From Actinomadura litoris (GTDB taxonomy: Bacteria > Actinomycetota > Actinomycetes > Streptosporangiales > Streptosporangiaceae), in NCBI RefSeq assembly GCF_009733595.1, contig NZ_WOFH01000012.1, forward strand, positions 248,001-312,000: a DNA stretch of 64,000 nucleotides, in the 5' to 3' direction. The notes beneath the pieces were generated by a model. It did not search any database and was not told the DNA's origin. It saw only the letters and a program-made list of their open reading frames with translations. The translations under genes were made by a program, and so were the position numbers. Within the stretch, counting starts at the first letter, position 1. The number at the start of each line of letters is the position of its first letter. Positions 61,458 to 64,000 of the stretch are shown one piece after another.

Positions 61458-62120
61458 GTGGACGTGGGCACGGACGAGTCCGAGGAGACCGCGCGGATCC
61501 GGATCAGGGACGCGGCGCTGGAGCAGTTCGCCGAGCACGGCGAGCGGGGCGCCACGATCCGGGGGATCGCGCGGGCGGCCGAGGTGTCGCCCGCGCTGGT
61601 CCAGCACTACTTCGGGACGAAGGAGGGGCTCCGCCGGGCGTGCGACGAGTACGCCATCGAGCTGTTCCGCACCACCAAGCAGGACGCGATGAGCGGCGGG
61701 CTCGCCGAGCCGGGGTTCATGGAGGTGGCGTTCCGGGCGGGCATGCCCGTCCAGCGGTACCTGGCGCGGGCGCTGGTGGACGGCTCGGAGGCGGCCGACA
61801 GGTTCTTCGACGACGCGGTCGCGCTCAGCGAGGAACTGCTCCAGCGCGACCTGCCGGGCCTGGCCAAGCCGAACACCGACGACCTGCACGGATACGCGGC
61901 CGTCATGACCGCGATCAGTTTCTCGCTGGTCGTGATGCACCACCACCTCTCGCGGGCCCTCGGCGCCAACACCCTGACCCGGGAGGGATATCCGCGGCTC
62001 GTCATGGCCGCGCTCGACGTCCATTCCGACGTCCTGCTCTCGCCGGAACTGCTCGAACAGGCCCGCGCCGCGCTGCGGCAGATGGCCGCCGCCCAAGAGG
62101 ACCCCGACGACGATGCGTGA
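61458..62120 (+). CDS. TetR-family transcriptional regulator
   Basis: This is about 220 residues. GTG 61458 or 61464 is the likely start, because an earlier TTG lies inside the operator. The HTH reads RIRDAALEQFAEHGERGATI, then RGIARAAEVSPALVQHYFGT with KEGL, the usual TetR_N signature. The C-terminal ligand domain is helical. It sits upstream of an ABC exporter and probably represses both its own gene and the exporter until a drug-like ligand binds. Confidence 0.9.
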   Translation: MDVGTDESEETARIRIRDAALEQFAEHGERGATIRGIARAAEVSPALVQHYFGTKEGLRRACDEYAIELFRTTKQDAMSGGLAEPGFMEVAFRAGMPVQRYLARALVDGSEAADRFFDDAVALSEELLQRDLPGLAKPNTDDLHGYAAVMTAISFSLVVMHHHLSRALGANTLTREGYPRLVMAALDVHSDVLLSPELLEQARAALRQMAAAQEDPDDDA

Positions 62121-62310
62121 CGCTCCCGCCGCCGGCGCCCGCCGCGCCTCGCCGCGGCGGATCCCCACCTCGGACGCGGCCGCGCGCGAGACCGATCCCG
62201 ACCCGCCGCGCGAATGAGGGAACCCGCCTTCCGGCCCCGCTGAACAGTGTCGCTGAACAGCGCAGGGGTCGGCCGCCGCATGCCTTCCGACCCCCCACAA
62301 GGAGCCACGA

Positions 62311-63264
62311 GTGACCACAGATTCGATCCCCATATCCGTCCGCGGCCTGGTCAAGACCTTCGGGCGGACCCGCGCGCTGGACGGCCTCGACCTGACCGTC
62401 CGGGAAGGCGAGGTCCACGGCTTCCTCGGCCCGAACGGGGCCGGGAAGTCGACGACGATCCGCGTCCTGCTCGGCATGCTCCGCGCGGACGAGGGCACCG
62501 CCCGGCTCCTCGGCGGCGACCCCTGGCACGACGCGACCGAGCTGCACCGCCGCCTCGCCTACGTCCCCGGGGACGTGACGCTGTGGCCGAACCTGTCGGG
62601 CGGCGAGGTGATCGACCTGCTCGGCCGCATGCGCGGCGGCACCGACCAGCGGCGCAAGGCGGAGCTGCTGGAGCGCTTCGAGCTGGACCCGCGCAAGAAG
62701 GGCCGCGCCTACAGCAAGGGCAACCGGCAGAAGGTCGGGCTGGTCGCGGCGCTGTCGTCGGGCGCCGAGCTGCTGATCCTGGACGAGCCGACGTCCGGCC
62801 TCGACCCGCTGATGGAGGAGGTCTTCCAGGAGTGCGTGCGGGAGGAGCGGGACCGGGGACGCACCGTCCTGCTCTCCAGCCACATCCTGTCGGAGGTCGA
62901 GGCGCTGTGCGACCGGGTGACGATCATCCGGAACGGCGCGGCGGTCGAGACCGGCACGCTCGCCGACCTGCGCCACCTCACCCGCACCTCCATCGACGCG
63001 GAGCTGGCGCGCTCGCCCGGCGGCCTCGCGGACCTGCCCGGCGTCCACGACCTGCGGGTGGACGGCGGACGGGTGCGCTGCGAGATCGACACGACGCGGC
63101 TGGACGGCGTGCTCCGGCTGCTCGCCGACGGCGGCGTCCAGAGCCTGTCGATCCGCCCGCCGACGCTGGAGGAGCTGTTCCTGCGCCACTACAAGGACGA
63201 CCTCGCCGCGGAGGAGGCGGCGCACGCCGCCGCGTCCGCCGACCGGGAAGGCCGCGCGTCATGA
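62311..63264 (+). CDS. ABC exporter ATPase, polyketide-antibiotic type
   Basis: This is 317 residues from GTG 62311, with AAGGAGCC upstream. Walker A is GPNGAGKST and Walker B LLILDEPTSGLDP. The H-loop reads LLSSHILSEVEALCDR. The signature is YSKGNRQKVGLVAALS in place of LSGGQ, a variant known in this exporter subgroup. The C-terminal extension is about 85 residues. It pairs with the permease that starts inside its stop codon. Confidence 0.9.
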   Translation: MTTDSIPISVRGLVKTFGRTRALDGLDLTVREGEVHGFLGPNGAGKSTTIRVLLGMLRADEGTARLLGGDPWHDATELHRRLAYVPGDVTLWPNLSGGEVIDLLGRMRGGTDQRRKAELLERFELDPRKKGRAYSKGNRQKVGLVAALSSGAELLILDEPTSGLDPLMEEVFQECVREERDRGRTVLLSSHILSEVEALCDRVTIIRNGAAVETGTLADLRHLTRTSIDAELARSPGGLADLPGVHDLRVDGGRVRCEIDTTRLDGVLRLLADGGVQSLSIRPPTLEELFLRHYKDDLAAEEAAHAAASADREGRAS

Positions 63265-64000
63265 CCGCGCTCGCCGGCACCGGCGGGATGATCCGGCTCA
63301 TCCTGCGGCGCGACCGGTTCCTCATGCCGGCCTGGATGCTGGTCGCGGTGCTCATCCCGGTCAACTTCGTGGCGGCGACCGACAAGCTGTACCCGACGGC
63401 CGCCGAACGGCTCAAGTACGCCAACACGAGCGGGACGAACGCGACCTTCCTCGCGCTCTACGGGCCGCTGTTCGACTCGGGGCTCGGCAGCATCGTCGCG
63501 CAGCGCTCCGGGTTCATCCCGGTCGTCCTTGGCCTGATCGCGTCGCTGACCGTCGTCCGGCACACCCGGACCGAGGAGGAGGCCGGGCGGCGCGAGCTGC
63601 TCGGCGCGACGATCATGGGACGCGGCGCCGCGCTCGCCGCCGCGCTCGCGGTCACCTGCGCCGCGGGCCTGGTGATCGCGGCGCTGCTCACCGCCGGGAT
63701 GGCCGCGCAGGGTCTGCCGCTGGCCGGGTCGCTGGCGTTCGGGCTGGAGCTGGGCCTCGCGGTGTGCGTGTTCGCGGCGGTCGCGGGCGTGGCCGCGCAG
63801 CTCACCGAGGGCGCCGGGGCGGCGCGGGGCCTGTCGGTCGCCGCGCTCGGCGCCGCGTTCACGGTCCGGCTCGCCGCCGACGTCGGCGGCGCCGGGAACG
63901 GGCTGTCGTGGCTCGGCTGGCTGTCGCCGCTCGGCTGGCTCCAGCGGATCCGGCCCTACGCCGGCGAGCGCTGGTGGGTGCTCGCCATGGTGGTCGCGCT
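63261..64000 (+). CDS. ABC-2 exporter permease (cut by window end)
   Basis: ATG 63261 overlaps the ATPase stop by four bases. The first 246 residues are visible: MIRLILRRDRFLMPAWMLVA, then FLALYGPLFDSGLGSIVAQR, HTRTEEEAGRRELLGATIMG and further helices up to GWLSPLGWLQRIRPYAGER. This matches the large permease of the 'exporter of polyketide antibiotics' family (about 530 residues, two similar halves). The gene continues beyond 64000. Confidence 0.85.
   Translation, partial: MTALAGTGGMIRLILRRDRFLMPAWMLVAVLIPVNFVAATDKLYPTAAERLKYANTSGTNATFLALYGPLFDSGLGSIVAQRSGFIPVVLGLIASLTVVRHTRTEEEAGRRELLGATIMGRGAALAAALAVTCAAGLVIAALLTAGMAAQGLPLAGSLAFGLELGLAVCVFAAVAGVAAQLTEGAGAARGLSVAALGAAFTVRLAADVGGAGNGLSWLGWLSPLGWLQRIRPYAGERWWVLAMVVA

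Noticed and set aside
62737..62760. ABC signature YSKGNRQK as a novel degenerate motif
   Set aside because: This variant is, to my knowledge, usual in this exporter subgroup, so it is not reported as a finding.

Overview
The window is high-GC DNA from a filamentous actinomycete, most likely Actinomadura or another member of the Streptosporangiales. The evidence is an Lsr2 nucleoid protein, a mycosin-like protease, several large STAND NTPases, a mycothiol-type (TIGR03084-like) protein, a DUF1702/UnbV/UnbU set and GTG/TTG starts. No rRNA, intact tRNA or CRISPR array was found. Genus is an inference.

Positions 1 to about 25.4 kb look like an accessory island. It opens with an excisionase-like gene and a putative DNA-binding protein. 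A gene-poor stretch (1.5-3.7 kb) follows, holding an array of six 17-bp palindromes and three copies of a TGTCAGC direct repeat. Next come a lipoprotein gene and a frameshifted mycosin-like protease, then a degraded siphovirus tail module (about 5.7-12.4 kb: tape-measure C-terminus, frameshifted distal tail gene, Gp37-like protein, baseplate or fibre proteins). A reverse-oriented STAND-WD40 gene sits inside the tail module. From 12.6 to 22.7 kb lie three NB-ARC/TPR proteins and two small two-helix membrane proteins. Each membrane protein carries two copies of a short Gly-rich motif that is also found at the N-terminus of the adjacent NTPase. Two different motifs are used, one per pair (AIAAGGDV and GPxVxGRDI). 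I read these as matched membrane-effector/NLR pairs, probably for defence or programmed death; this is the most novel-looking system in the window. Lsr2 follows at 23.3 kb. A degenerate tRNA-Phe-like 3' half at 25.33-25.38 kb may mark the island edge.

Positions 25.8-31.6 kb hold two orphan family-5 solute-binding lipoproteins, a two-domain EthD-like protein, a broken GntR regulator with an intact operator, and a broken MFS transporter.

Positions 32.7-44.8 kb form one tightly overlapping operon: FAAL-like AMP ligase, LpxL-like acyltransferase, carrier protein, ABC exporter, P450, FMN hydroxyacid oxidase, polysaccharide deacetylase, GT2, sulfotransferase, Gfo/Idh oxidoreductase, two TIM-barrel isomerase-like proteins and a VOC protein. 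I infer a pathway for a sulfated, acylated sugar or cyclitol, which I do not recognise. Several enzymes have altered catalytic residues.

The rest is ordinary chromosome with small modules: LysR/MFS/NmrA (44.8-47.9 kb), GNAT, a four-gene reverse operon (DUF5987, GMC oxidoreductase, AhpD-like, TIGR03084-like; 52.8-48.7 kb), the enediyne-associated unbL-unbV-unbU trio with no polyketide synthase beside it (53.0-57.2 kb), a DUF6924 protein, a secreted amidohydrolase, a CBS protein, an ArsB/NhaD-type transporter, and a TetR-controlled ABC exporter that runs off the right edge.
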